From GM7GCV1 sp965222065 (GTDB taxonomy: Bacteria; Pseudomonadota; Gammaproteobacteria; Pseudomonadales; GM7GCV1): DNA of 64,000 bases. Of the stretch, positions 17,071 through 28,527 are shown in pieces. How positions within the stretch are numbered: the first letter of the stretch is position 1; each line of letters opens with the position of its first letter. The notes under the pieces are model-generated. The model was not told the DNA's origin. It saw nothing but the letters and a program-made list of their open reading frames with translations, and did no database searches. The position numbers and the translations under genes were made by a program. The stretch spans positions 2,046,001 to 2,110,000 of the forward strand of contig OZ244933.1 in the NCBI GenBank assembly GCA_965222065.1. The letters run 5' to 3'.

Positions 17071-18453
17071 ATGAATTTATTAATATTGCTGGCAGCGATT
17101 GCCGTCCTGCTTTTCTTTATCCTGGGACTAAGAATCCAGGCATTCGTTTCCTTGCTCGTTGTCTCCATTGGATTTGGCATTGTTGCCGGCTTGGATCCGC
17201 TAGATGCCGTGCAGTCAGTACAAGATGGTATTGGGGGCACGCTTGGCTATGTGGCGACTGTGGTCGGACTTGGGGCCATGTTTGGTGCCTTGTTGGAGGC
17301 TTCTGGTGGCGTGGGGAACCTGGCCAGGGCGATGACCGATAAAACGTCCGACAGGGGAGCCCAATGGTCACTGGCATTTGTCGGTTTTTTGATCTCCATT
17401 CCTATCTTCCTGGATGTGGCACTTATTATTTTGGCGCCACTGCTGATCGGTCTTGCCAAAAAATCAGGCAGAACAGTGGCTTACTATGGGTTGCCGTTAA
17501 CAGCAGGCCTTTTGGTGACTCACTCTTTTATTCCGCCAACACCCGGTCCCATTGCAGTAACAGAATTGATCGGGGCAGACTTGGCCTGGGTGATTTTGAT
17601 TGGTGTTATCTGTGGCGTGCCGGCTATGATTTTAGGTGGGCCGTACTGGACTACAATTGCTCTTAAATGGATTGGCCAGGATGGTACTAATCATTCTCAC
17701 GCAGACGATGAACCCCATACAAGTCCGGCTGATATTGATGTGAAGCCGGTAGACGAAACCCTCCAGGCTGGGGCAAAAGCTGCCGTGATAGCTATATTGA
17801 TGCCCATTACACTCATTGTGTTGGGTTCAACAGCCAAGTACTGGTTAGGCGATGGCAATGCGCTCAGATCTACGCTCGAATTTTTCGGTCATCCATTTCT
17901 GGCTTTGATTGTTGCCGTGTTGGTGACCTATTACTTTTATGGGGTTAAAAAGCAAATCGCGCGATCAGAACTATTGCGTATTATGACCAAGGCCATGGAG
18001 CCGGCAGGTGTTGTTGTTCTGATCACAGGTGCCGGTAGTGGTTTCAAGCAAATTCTGATTGACTCCGGTATGGGTGCCAGCCTGGCAGACGCGGTTAATC
18101 CCGAGGCTGTGCCTATTGTTGTGTTCGCCTTCCTGGTGACTTTGATTATCCGTGTGGCTCAGGGCTCTGCAACCGTGGCCATGATTACTGGTGCAGGCTT
18201 GACTGCGCCAGTCCTTGATGCCTTTATCGCTGGCGGGGCTGAATTTTCCAACTTTCAGCTAGCACTAATCGTTGTCTCCATTTCTTCAGGGGCCTCTTGT
18301 CTTTCACATGTGAATGACTCGGGTTTTTGGCTGGTAAGCCGTTACTTGAATATGAATGAAGGGCAGGCACTTAAAGCCTTTACAACACAGACGACCATTA
18401 TCGGTGTTGTAGGTTTTGTCATGGCCCTACTGCTTTGGTTCCTGGTGGCTTGA
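17071..18453 (+). CDS. gntP: GntP-family gluconate/sugar-acid:H+ symporter
   Basis: 460 residues with about 12-14 membrane helices. It matches the GntP family along its length: LEASGGVGNLARAMTDK, SIPIFLDVALIILAPL, HSFIPPTPGPIAVTE, AQGSATVAMITGAGL and SHVNDSGFWLVSRY are family signatures. It is an inner-membrane proton symporter for gluconate or a related aldonate. ATG at 17071 with GGGGAGA upstream. It is convergent with the GntR regulator gene, shares its terminator, and has an operator-like site upstream. It is the probable uptake route for acids made by the nearby lactonases. The gene symbol reflects the family rather than proven gluconate transport. Confidence 0.9.
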   Translation: MNLLILLAAIAVLLFFILGLRIQAFVSLLVVSIGFGIVAGLDPLDAVQSVQDGIGGTLGYVATVVGLGAMFGALLEASGGVGNLARAMTDKTSDRGAQWSLAFVGFLISIPIFLDVALIILAPLLIGLAKKSGRTVAYYGLPLTAGLLVTHSFIPPTPGPIAVTELIGADLAWVILIGVICGVPAMILGGPYWTTIALKWIGQDGTNHSHADDEPHTSPADIDVKPVDETLQAGAKAAVIAILMPITLIVLGSTAKYWLGDGNALRSTLEFFGHPFLALIVAVLVTYYFYGVKKQIARSELLRIMTKAMEPAGVVVLITGAGSGFKQILIDSGMGASLADAVNPEAVPIVVFAFLVTLIIRVAQGSATVAMITGAGLTAPVLDAFIAGGAEFSNFQLALIVVSISSGASCLSHVNDSGFWLVSRYLNMNEGQALKAFTTQTTIIGVVGFVMALLLWFLVA

Positions 18454-18470
18454 CGGTGCGCTGCGAATAA

Positions 18471-18512
18471 ACCAAAAAAAAAGGGCGTGCTTTGCACGCC
18501 CTTTTTTTTGGT
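18471..18512. terminator. Bidirectional rho-independent terminator
   Basis: GGGCGTGC / GCACGCCC stem with a TTT loop, extended by a nine-A run and ACC on one side and eight T plus GGT on the other. It serves gntP and the convergent regulator gene. Confidence 0.93.
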
Positions 18513-18523
18513 TTATTTAATTA

Positions 18524-19222
18524 TCAGGCTTCTTCGAGCCCTGCGCTCTGCTTGATCTGCGGAATTGAACTGGCCAGATCGACGAGACTGGAAAACTTCT
18601 CGGGTTCATCGTAATAAACCTTGAGATGGCTCATGACGGCCTCTTCCGGGCTTCGATCTGATTTGCCGATAGCGATATCGAGTAATGAGCGGTGATGATT
18701 CAATCGCCATTTGGTTGTTTCGACATTGACGTGTTGAAGTGCTGCGTGTGCGAAAAGAGACGTTGAGAGGGAATCGAGGGTGTTATAAAGGCAGGGGTTG
18801 CCGGCAATGCTCCAGATGGTCCTGTGAAATTCGATATCGATATCTGCCGCATCTATTTCTGAACCACTTTCCCAGTTCTCCATTTTTTCGACCAGGCTGG
18901 TTAACTTGGCAGCGTGCCTTTTATTCATGTTGGCGCGACAAAGCTTCAATGCTTCGGCTTCAAGAATAATCCTTACACTATTAATGCGCTGTATATCTTC
19001 CTGGGTAAGTTCGGTAACAAACATGCCCCTGCGATCATGCTTCATTACAAGGCCATGTTCGCGGAGTCGAACAAGTGCTTCCCGCACAGGAATTCGGCTT
19101 ATATTCATTTCGCGCGCAATCATGCTTTCATTAAGGCGCGTGCCGGGAGGATAACGTCCGCTGACAATCTCTTCGCGAAGCTGATCGTAAACATAGTTGA
19201 CTATGGTTGTGGGCGTTCTCAT
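18524..19222 (-). CDS. GntR-family transcriptional regulator, FCD (FadR) subfamily
   Basis: 232 residues. Residues about 5-75 form the GntR winged helix (LREEIVSGRYPPGTRLNE, ISRIPVREALVRLREHGLV). Residues about 85-215 are the all-helical FCD effector domain, with the usual metal/ligand residues in DIEFHRTI (Asp, His), LNHHRSL (His) and a later MSHLKVYY (His). FCD regulators usually sense sugar acids or organic acids and bind operators with a GT(N)TAC centre. Its place beside gntP and the CTGTATAC sites in nearby gaps make it the best candidate regulator of this island. The start at 19222 lies about 158 bp from a separate 24-bp palindrome. Confidence 0.88.
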   Translation of the reverse strand: MRTPTTIVNYVYDQLREEIVSGRYPPGTRLNESMIAREMNISRIPVREALVRLREHGLVMKHDRRGMFVTELTQEDIQRINSVRIILEAEALKLCRANMNKRHAAKLTSLVEKMENWESGSEIDAADIDIEFHRTIWSIAGNPCLYNTLDSLSTSLFAHAALQHVNVETTKWRLNHHRSLLDIAIGKSDRSPEEAVMSHLKVYYDEPEKFSSLVDLASSIPQIKQSAGLEEA

Positions 19223-19379
19223 TGTCTTCGTTGCTCTTGTATTTGTTACTTTATTTATAGATATATTTTGATAATAGCCTCCCGGAAGTAATAAACCAAG
19301 GCTCGAGTAGCAGGCCTGTGGTGATTAAGCCAGGTAGTACGTCTTAATCCATAAATAGAAATAAATATTTAATATAATA

Positions 19380-19403
19380 TATATGGAATATATATTCCAT
19401 ATA
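19380..19403. repeat. 24-bp perfect palindrome upstream of the GntR gene
   Basis: A perfect dyad centred between 19391 and 19392 with core GGAATATATATTCC. It is operator-like rather than terminator-like, with no T run. It is 158 bp upstream of the regulator start and different from the CTGTATAC sites. Confidence 0.7.
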
Positions 19404-19581
19404 ATATCTCATTGGTAAGTTGTTTGGAATACTTGCCGAGAAAATACGTATCAAGCACTAGCCAGGTGTTCTGGTTTGCGCGTTTGCTCTTCATGTAATG
19501 GTAAGTGCCAGCAAATTGCACAAATAAATCGCATCCTCACTTACTATTATTGGACCAAAAAGGCCCGGCTTGGTTCGGTAT

Positions 19582-19621
19582 TTAATGTCTAAATGTCTAA
19601 ATGTCTAAATGTCTAAATGTC
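19582..19621. repeat. Tandem 8-bp repeat (TAAATGTC)5
   Basis: Four exact TAAATGTC units (19590-19621) preceded by one with a single mismatch (TTAATGTC). It lies just downstream of the glycosyltransferase stop codon, outside coding sequence. Confidence 0.9.
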
Positions 19622-19642
19622 TTTTGTTCGTCTTCTGCCAAT

Positions 19643-20683
19643 TCAAAGACGGGCAAGTTTTTCATAAAAGCGTATGAGCGAGCGGGCCTCGTCCTCAATC
19701 TTGTATTCCTGTTCTACCAGTTTTCTTCCGGCTGAGCCCATGGTTGCCAGAGAGTTCGGGTCTGTTAATAGCTGGTGCATTTGTTTGGTAATTGCCTCCT
19801 GATCGCCGACATTTACCAGTCTTCCAACTGGCCGGTTGGCAAGAATGTCTGGCCATGCGCCGGCCTTTGTTGCCAATACAGCGGTGCCACTTGCCAGGGC
19901 TTCAAGTACAGTCAGGCCATAGCCTTCGTTATAACTTAGAGCGCAAACAAGAGACATGGCCCTGAAGAGAACGGGAATTTGCTCAAAAGGAAGTTCGCCG
20001 GTAAATAGAATACGATCTTGCAAGCCGGCATCGACAGCTTTTCTTTTGCAGCGCTCAACCAGTTCAGGGTCGTCAATAGCGCCGACGATGACCGCCGAAG
20101 TATCCGGGAAATCTGGAAGGTTTTTTAGACAGGCATCAACAAACAGCTCGGTTCCTTTCTGCTTGCGCACACGTCCAAATATGCCGATACCGTATTTGCC
20201 CGGGAATCCTGTCGCCTGCCATGCAGCGACTTTGTCTGTGGCAGGCATATAAGTTCGTGTATCGACGCCATGCGGAATAATAGTCGCGGGAGCTATCTGT
20301 AAAAAATTGGCCGCAGCCTGGCAGGTGGATATTACGGCGTCCATCTGGCTCATCAACCATCTGGTCAATCGGCTGTGATGTCGTTGAGCTGTCGACGTGA
20401 ACAGGATCCTCAGGTTGGCACCAAGTACCTTTTTGAGAATCAGGGCCTGGATCATTTCATCGTTTCGGCGGGCGTGAAAAACAACCGGTGTCTTCGCCTT
20501 CTTACCGGTTTTTATCGCTTCACGAAAGCTGATGGCAATCGATGGGTCGGGCAGGTTGTGTTTTCCAAGGACATTCAGGTCACATAGTTGCCGCTGATAG
20601 GCCATGGTCTGAAGCATGGTTGAGGTTACACCCGAGAATCGTGGATTCGAATTTCCAAGAATGACTTTCGTTTTTTGGCTCAT
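19643..20683 (-). CDS. Glycosyltransferase family 4-type protein
   Basis: 346 residues with a GT-B fold pattern. The C-terminal half carries FGRVRKQKGTELF, the donor-site region AVIVGAIDDPEL, and the EX7E-type motif EGYGLTVLEALASGTAVLAT, typical of GT4 (Glycos_transf_1) enzymes that use nucleotide sugars and retain the anomeric configuration. The N-terminus (GNSNPRFSGVTSTMLQTM) resembles the acceptor domain of lipopolysaccharide or envelope glycan transferases. It is probably cytoplasmic, at the inner membrane. It overlaps by 4 bp the preceding broken glycosyltransferase reading frame, so the two were once co-translated. Confidence 0.85.
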   Translation of the reverse strand: MSQKTKVILGNSNPRFSGVTSTMLQTMAYQRQLCDLNVLGKHNLPDPSIAISFREAIKTGKKAKTPVVFHARRNDEMIQALILKKVLGANLRILFTSTAQRHHSRLTRWLMSQMDAVISTCQAAANFLQIAPATIIPHGVDTRTYMPATDKVAAWQATGFPGKYGIGIFGRVRKQKGTELFVDACLKNLPDFPDTSAVIVGAIDDPELVERCKRKAVDAGLQDRILFTGELPFEQIPVLFRAMSLVCALSYNEGYGLTVLEALASGTAVLATKAGAWPDILANRPVGRLVNVGDQEAITKQMHQLLTDPNSLATMGSAGRKLVEQEYKIEDEARSLIRFYEKLARL

Positions 20684-21156
20684 GTTCGGATTGGTGCAAA
20701 GTTTTTGGATTTGTCGCTTAGAAAGACGTTGTTCTTGTGGCTGTGTAACAAGTATTTTGCGACACGTCGACGAATTAAAAACTGTTCTTTAATCAGGCGA
20801 GCAAGACCCAGTGTAAAAATCATCATGCCTGTCCAAAAAAATAAACTGCTGTAATTATCCATTCTCATCCAGGCCGCTGCCAGTTGTCTCTCCAGGCCAT
20901 CAAGGTGTTTTTGGAAATAAACAAATTTCGAGATGATAGCTTCGCTTTTGGTGAGCACACGAATGCATGGGTTTTTCGCACGGAAATTCTCAATGCCGCC
21001 ATCATTGGAGTGATTGTCTAAAACAATAATTTCTATTTCCCGGTTAAGGAGAATCTCTGAAGGAAGGGAAGAAAGTAAAAAGTCGATAGCCTGTTGGGAA
21101 TAAGCCCAGGTGCGAAAGTTGACGATAATAATAGAAAGCATGTTGGCTTTGGGCAT
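20680..21156 (-). pseudogene. Truncated family 2 glycosyltransferase remnant
   Basis: 158 codons. The N-terminus (MLSIIIVNFRTW, about 75 residues through EIIVLDNHSNDGG and IRVL) is a clear GT2 nucleotide-binding start. The frame then changes into unrelated sequence with a hydrophobic segment (LFFWTGMMIFTLGLARL) and a basic tail, and the GGGNN and DxD regions needed for catalysis are absent. The best explanation is deletion or rearrangement of a once larger transferase. No ribosome binding site precedes either possible start (21156 or 21141). It borders the rRNA operon promoter region, a plausible rearrangement point. A novel short membrane protein cannot be excluded. Confidence 0.6.
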
Positions 21157-21271
21157 GGGGGGTTAGTTCATTGTATTAGAATCGCACAGTAAAAATAAAA
21201 GCCCTGTATGGCCTTAAATCGGGTTTTTTATTGGTGCCCGGTCGTTCAAATAAAAAGATGTTCGAAACTGC

Positions 21272-21299
21272 TTGACTCACTTAAGTCGAAGTGTAAAAT
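21272..21299 (+). promoter_or_regulatory. rRNA operon promoter P1
   Basis: TTGACT, a 16-bp spacer, TAAAAT, then a GC-rich discriminator GCGCGCC, the form expected for a growth-rate- and ppGpp-controlled rRNA promoter. Confidence 0.8.
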
Positions 21300-21336
21300 G
21301 CGCGCCTCTGCTCAGGGGTGCCCCCGAAACAGAGAT

Positions 21337-21349
21337 TGTTCTTTAAGAA
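21337..21349 (+). promoter_or_regulatory. boxA antitermination site, leader
   Basis: TGTTCTTTAAGAA closely matches the rRNA boxA (TGCTCTTTAACA type) that loads the Nus antitermination complex. It lies 38 nt after the -10. Confidence 0.75.
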
Positions 21350-21479
21350 ATTATTGAGTGGTAACTGGCTGAAAAATCGAGTGTTTTTCGGCAATATCAT
21401 TGCCACTCCCTAGCAAGTTTGCGTAACTCGGGCTTAGCATGGTTACCGCCTTGGTCAATAGTGAGCCAGGCACCAGTTC

Positions 21480-21556
<77 letters not shown>

Positions 21557-21610
21557 ATTTACGGTCGCAAAAAACAACTCAAAAAAACGCTAAAAATCAG
21601 CGAAAAAGAG

Positions 21611-21638
21611 TTGCTTCGGAATGCGATTTGCGTAAAAT
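21611..21638 (+). promoter_or_regulatory. Second rRNA-type promoter before tRNA-Ala
   Basis: TTGCTT, a 16-bp spacer, TAAAAT, then GGCCGCC. The layout and discriminator match P1 almost exactly, so tRNA-Ala and 23S may be transcribed separately from tRNA-Ile. Confidence 0.55.
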
Positions 21639-21673
21639 GGCCGCCCCCGACGCCGGGTAGCAAAACAGGCGAT

Positions 21674-21749
21674 GGGGCTATAGCTCAGCTGGGAGAGCGC
21701 CTGCTTTGCACGCAGGAGGTCTGCGGTTCGATCCCGCATAGCTCCACCA
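21674..21749 (+). tRNA. tRNA-Ala (TGC)
   Basis: 76 nt with encoded CCA. Acceptor GGGGCTA pairs with TAGCTCC with one G-U pair, the anticodon TGC sits in CTTTGCACG, and the T arm is GCGGTTCGATCCCGC. It is the second spacer tRNA. Confidence 0.97.
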
Positions 21750-21843
21750 AAGCCTTGCTAGCAAAAAGACTGGAATTTCAGTCTGATTCAAGATCAAAAA
21801 TCAGCCTCTTTGCGAAGAGTTTGTTTTTTGGCCTTGAGCCAAA

Positions 21844-21856
21844 TGTTCTTTAAAAA
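21844..21856 (+). promoter_or_regulatory. boxA antitermination site before 23S
   Basis: TGTTCTTTAAAAA, the second boxA usually found between the spacer tRNAs and 23S rRNA, about 120 nt upstream of the 23S start. Confidence 0.7.
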
Positions 21857-21977
21857 TGTGGATAACTGTAACTGTATCAAGGCAAGTGTCTCTATAGACA
21901 TCTGTTTTTTATATCAATCGTTACTGGCGTTTCAATTTATTGGAATGCCGAAAATAGCACAGTCGCTGACATTATAT

Positions 21978-24848
<2,871 letters not shown>

Positions 24849-24986
24849 ATATAATGTGCGATTGTGCTTTACGAATGCCGATTGATATTTAGATGTCAGA
24901 AACATTTACTTGATATATACAGTTATTCACTTTTTAAGTTTCAGGAGCGTTGCCTGATAGTAAAAAAGCAACAATCCGAACCGGTT

Positions 24987-25104
24987 TGCTTGACGATAAT
25001 AGAGCGTTGGACCCACCTGATTCCATTCCGAACTCAGAAGTGAAACAGCGCATCGCCGATGGTAGTGTGGGAGTTCCCATGTGAGAGTAGGTCATCGTCA
25101 GGCT
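24987..25104 (+). rRNA. rrf: 5S ribosomal RNA
   Basis: About 118 nt. It starts TGCTTGACGA and ends TCGTCAGGC, which pair as helix I. Conserved internal blocks are CCGAACTCAGAAGTGAAAC and GATGGTAGTGTGGG. It lies 138 bp after 23S. Confidence 0.96.
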
Positions 25105-25112
25105 TTTAATAC

Positions 25113-25147
25113 AAAACCCCAGTCGCTTCGCGTCTGGGGTTTTTTTA
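25113..25147 (+). terminator. rRNA operon terminator
   Basis: AAAACCCCAG / CTGGGGTTTT stem with an 11-nt loop and a T run, immediately after 5S. Confidence 0.9.
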
Positions 25148-25291
25148 TGCCTGTTCTTTCACTGCCATCAGTGTTCAATTTCGAATATTTTCAACAGGTT
25201 AAGTGAATGCAATATACCAATTTTGCCTAGGCATAAGGTTGTTGGTCGTTTATGCTACGAGATTAACTAAAAACCTAATAGGGGGAATAAC

Positions 25292-26692
25292 GTGAAGCAT
25301 TTTGTACTTTGTTTCGCATTACTGAATTACTCGTTATTTGCACTGGCAGACACCAGGGATCCTTTCCCTGAGCCTAATGCCCAGGACGTCATTGTTGTAG
25401 GCGTTGAAGATGTTGCCACCTTGCCGGATTTTGCCGACAAGCCGGCACAAATGAGGACCATCAATTCACAGCCGGACTCAGACAACCTGTTTGTTTCTGA
25501 TATGACCGGACTTATATATCGGGTGGATGCCAACGGTGAGGCAACCGTTTACCTGGACCTGACAGACCCTAAATGGGAAACCATGATTGACGGTTCCTGG
25601 CGAGAGTCTGGCATCGAGAGTTTTGCGCTACATCCGGAATTTTCCCAGGAAGGTGAGCCTGGCTACGGAAAAATTTATACATCAATTGATGTCTATAATT
25701 CCGATAAGGAAGCTGACTACCCTACAGCGGCGGAGGAAGTTCATCATCCCTCTGTCGTGCTTGAGTGGACGGCGGAAGACATAAATTCTGATCAGTACGA
25801 TGGCGGTATGCCCAGAGAGCTGCTGCGCATAGAGCAGCCTTACCAGAGCCACAATGGTGGTGATATGGATTTTAACCCGCTTGCTGAGCCTGGCGATGCC
25901 GATTATGGTCTGCTATACATTGCCTTTGGGGACGGTGGTTCAGCCGGGGATCCGCTCGATGCTGCCCAGAACCTCAGCCTTCCCCAGGGTAAAATCCTTC
26001 GAATTGATCCTCTTGGTGATAACAGCGCCAATGGAGAATATGGTGTCCCTGCAGACAACCCGTTTTTAGGAAACCCGGATGCACTGCCGGAGATCTATGC
26101 CTATGGCCTGCGTAATCCGCAACAATTTGCCTGGGATAGCGAAACAGGCGCTATGATGACTTCAGATATTGGCCAGGTTGCCATTGAGAAAATTAGCCTA
26201 GTAGGGGCAGGTGACAACCTGGGCTGGAATGACTGGGAAGGCAGTTTCGCTTTTGCCGGTACTGTCGAAGGCGTTGATGAAACCCAGGTACGCAGCGACC
26301 CCAGCATTCGTTATCCCATCGCTGAATACGATCACATTGATCCTTTGTTGCTTGCTGCCTCGGCGGTGACTGGTCTTGCTGTAGTCAGGAATAGTGGTGT
26401 TGCCGAAGTAGAAGACCACATTCTGTACGGCGAGCTACTCACAGGTGAGATGTTTGCTGTCCCTGCGGACAAGCAACACCTCTATAACGGTCAGTCTGAA
26501 AATCGACGAGTGCTTTTTGACGATGGAAGTGGTGAAGTAAAAACACTGCTGCAAATTGTCCAGGAAACCTATGCTGAGCGAGGCCTGGAGGAACCATTCC
26601 GTATGGATTTGCGTTTTGCTTCAGGGGCAGATAACCAGGTTTATCTCCTGAACAAATACGACGGTATTATTCGCCGTATTGTCTCTCCTTAA
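25292..26692 (+). CDS. Secreted glucose/sorbosone dehydrogenase-family protein, copy 1
   Basis: 466 residues. A GTG start is supported by GGGGGA 6 bases upstream and by the same arrangement in the paralogue. A Sec signal peptide ends near ALA-DTRDPF. The body is a GSDH (PF07995)-type propeller: GLLYIAFGDGGSAGDPLDAA, SLPQGKILRIDPLGDNSANG, YGLRNPQQFAWDSETG, DIGQVAIEKISLV and NLGWNDWEG. Related proteins oxidise aldoses with PQQ, but the active-site His/Arg set of classical enzymes is only partly evident, so a binding or altered function is possible. It is a tandem duplicate of the next gene, and the terminator is duplicated too. Confidence 0.8.
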   Translation: MKHFVLCFALLNYSLFALADTRDPFPEPNAQDVIVVGVEDVATLPDFADKPAQMRTINSQPDSDNLFVSDMTGLIYRVDANGEATVYLDLTDPKWETMIDGSWRESGIESFALHPEFSQEGEPGYGKIYTSIDVYNSDKEADYPTAAEEVHHPSVVLEWTAEDINSDQYDGGMPRELLRIEQPYQSHNGGDMDFNPLAEPGDADYGLLYIAFGDGGSAGDPLDAAQNLSLPQGKILRIDPLGDNSANGEYGVPADNPFLGNPDALPEIYAYGLRNPQQFAWDSETGAMMTSDIGQVAIEKISLVGAGDNLGWNDWEGSFAFAGTVEGVDETQVRSDPSIRYPIAEYDHIDPLLLAASAVTGLAVVRNSGVAEVEDHILYGELLTGEMFAVPADKQHLYNGQSENRRVLFDDGSGEVKTLLQIVQETYAERGLEEPFRMDLRFASGADNQVYLLNKYDGIIRRIVSP

Positions 26693-26716
26693 TATCTCGT
26701 AGCACTTATCAATCAG

Positions 26717-26752
26717 GCCCGGGGATTAGCAAGATAATCCCCGGGCTTTTTT
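26717..26752 (+). terminator. Rho-independent terminator
   Basis: GCCCGGGGATTA / TAATCCCCGGGC, a perfect 12-bp stem with a 6-nt loop and six T. It is the counterpart of the terminator after the paralogue at 28425. Confidence 0.92.
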
Positions 26753-26963
26753 ATTTCTGTATCTCTCATTTTCTGCGTTATAAGCAAACGTTCATTTGTT
26801 TGCGGACAAGCCCTTTTTAACGCTGTGCCTGACGTATTTACCCAGATGTTTTCATAGAGCAAAAAACTGTTTATGGGTATATTTGGCACCGGGTAGACAT
26901 TAAATTGTTTATACAACGATAAATTCCATATCCAAAAGATACCTTAGGGTGCACGGGGGTGAT

Positions 26964-28400
26964 GTGAAATATCCTGCTTTTTTTTTAGTCATATTGAGTT
27001 TTCCATTAGCGCTTTTAGCGGAAACCAGAGATCCCTTTCCTGAGCCCAATGCCCAGGAAATTATTGTTGTTGGTGTTGAGGATTTTGCCAGGTTGCCAGA
27101 TTATTCTGGCAAGCCGGCACAGATGAAATCGATCATTTCTGAACCGGGCGCAAACAATCTGATAGTTAATGATATGGCCGGAATGCTTTACCGAGTGGAT
27201 TCCAGTGGCTCGGTAACAGCATATCTTGAGGTGGCTGATCCGAAGTGGGCTACGGGTTTTGGTGAATCATGGCGTGAGGTAGGAATGCACTCTGTCGCAC
27301 TGCATCCTGAGTTTTCACAGGAAGGGAAACCTGGTTATGGCAAGCTCTATACCTGGATGGATGTCATGATCGGCGACTCTGTAGCTGACTATCCGAGTGC
27401 TGTGGATGGGCCCAGCCATCACTCTGTGTTATTTGAATGGACGGCGACCGATGTTCATTCAGCTCAATACGATGGGGGTATGCCCAGGGAAGTTTTACGC
27501 ATAGAGCAGCCTTTCCCTAATCACAACGCTAGTGCGATGGCATTTAGCCCGTTGGCATCGGAGGGTGACAATGATTACGGTCTGCTTTACCTTGCTGTCG
27601 GTGACGGTGGTGGTGCCGGCGATCAGTACAACGCCTCTCAGAACCTAAGCCTTCCCCACGGAAAAATTCTTTTAATTGATCCCCTTGGCGATAACAGTGC
27701 TAATGGGAATTATGGCATTCCCCGGGGTAACCCTTTTATCGGTGAGCCCGATGTATTGCCGGAAATCTATGCATACGGTCTGCGAAATCTGCAACAGTTT
27801 GCCTGGGACAGTGAAACGGGTGCGTTAATTGTGTCTGATATAGGTCAGGCAGCAGTAGAAGAAATCAGCCTGGTGGCCGCCGGTGATAACCTGGGCTGGA
27901 ACAATTGGGAAGGCAGCTTCGCTTTTGGCGGTAATCCGGAAGGAGAGTCCTGGCGCAACATATTAGACGGTGTGGATGATAAGCAGGTTCGAAGTGATCC
28001 ATCAATCCGATACCCGATAGCTGAGTACGATCACAGAGATCCGCTGGGACATATGGGCGCATCGGGCACAGCTGTCACTGGACTTGCTGTTGTCAGGGAT
28101 AGTGGCATTGCTGAACTGGAAGGTCATATTCTCTTCGGCGACCTTGTCTCTGGCGAAGTGTTTGCTGTTCCCGCGGACAAGCAACACTTGTACAACGGTC
28201 AGTCGGAGAATCGCCGGGTCCTTTTTAACGATGCTAGTGGCGAAGTCAAAACATTGCTGCAACTGGTTCAGGAAGCCCACATGGAAAGAGGCCTGGAGTC
28301 GCCATCGCGCATGGATTTACGTTTTGCCTCAGGCGCCGACAACCAGGTTTATCTCCTGAATAAATACGACGGTATTATTCGTCGTATTGTCTCTCCTTAA
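26964..28400 (+). CDS. Secreted glucose/sorbosone dehydrogenase-family protein, copy 2
   Basis: 478 residues from GTG 26964, chosen by alignment with the paralogue's start and the GGGGG tract just upstream. A signal peptide ends near LLA-ETRDPF. It carries the same GSDH propeller motifs as copy 1 (YGLRNLQQFAWDSETG, DIGQAAVEEISLV, NLGWNNWEG). It has a longer loop around GNPEGESWRNILDGVDDKQV, and an HMGASGTAVTGLAV segment where copy 1 is shorter. The two C-terminal thirds are nearly identical (LRFASGADNQVYLLNKYDG). Likely periplasmic; substrate unknown. Confidence 0.8.
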   Translation: MKYPAFFLVILSFPLALLAETRDPFPEPNAQEIIVVGVEDFARLPDYSGKPAQMKSIISEPGANNLIVNDMAGMLYRVDSSGSVTAYLEVADPKWATGFGESWREVGMHSVALHPEFSQEGKPGYGKLYTWMDVMIGDSVADYPSAVDGPSHHSVLFEWTATDVHSAQYDGGMPREVLRIEQPFPNHNASAMAFSPLASEGDNDYGLLYLAVGDGGGAGDQYNASQNLSLPHGKILLIDPLGDNSANGNYGIPRGNPFIGEPDVLPEIYAYGLRNLQQFAWDSETGALIVSDIGQAAVEEISLVAAGDNLGWNNWEGSFAFGGNPEGESWRNILDGVDDKQVRSDPSIRYPIAEYDHRDPLGHMGASGTAVTGLAVVRDSGIAELEGHILFGDLVSGEVFAVPADKQHLYNGQSENRRVLFNDASGEVKTLLQLVQEAHMERGLESPSRMDLRFASGADNQVYLLNKYDGIIRRIVSP

Positions 28401-28424
28401 ATATTCGTAGCATTTATTAATCAG

Positions 28425-28463
28425 GACCGGGGATTATCGTAAGATAATTCCCGGTCTTTTTTT
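28425..28463 (+). terminator. Rho-independent terminator
   Basis: GACCGGGGATTAT / ATAATTCCCGGTC (one G-U pair), 6-nt loop, seven T. The flanking sequence (TATTAATCAG before it) resembles that of the terminator at 26717, so it was copied with the gene. Confidence 0.9.
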
Positions 28464-28527
28464 ATGGCTGCTTATTACGCATCCTGGTTACCTGCCCTGT
28501 AAAAACTGTCGATTGTTGGAGTCTGGC

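Larger units (their letters stand above)
19223..19642. other. Repeat-rich gene-free gap
   Basis: 420 bp between the regulator and a glycosyltransferase gene. It contains a very AT-rich stretch with a perfect palindrome (19380-19403) and a tandem 8-bp repeat (19582-19621). No CTGTATAC site and no convincing gene is seen. Confidence 0.6.
21157..21479 (+). other. rRNA operon promoter and leader region without a 16S gene
   Basis: 323 bp between the glycosyltransferase remnant and tRNA-Ile. It holds an rRNA-type promoter (21272-21299) and a boxA (21337-21349), then about 130 bp of leader/spacer sequence. There is no 16S start (AGAGTTTGATC-like) and no 16S end (GGATCACCTCC-like). Confidence 0.8.

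Noticed and set aside
25210..25222. CAATATACCAATT upstream of the first GSDH gene as an operator
   Set aside because: Only a half-match to the GTATAC-centred motif; too weak to separate from AT-rich background.
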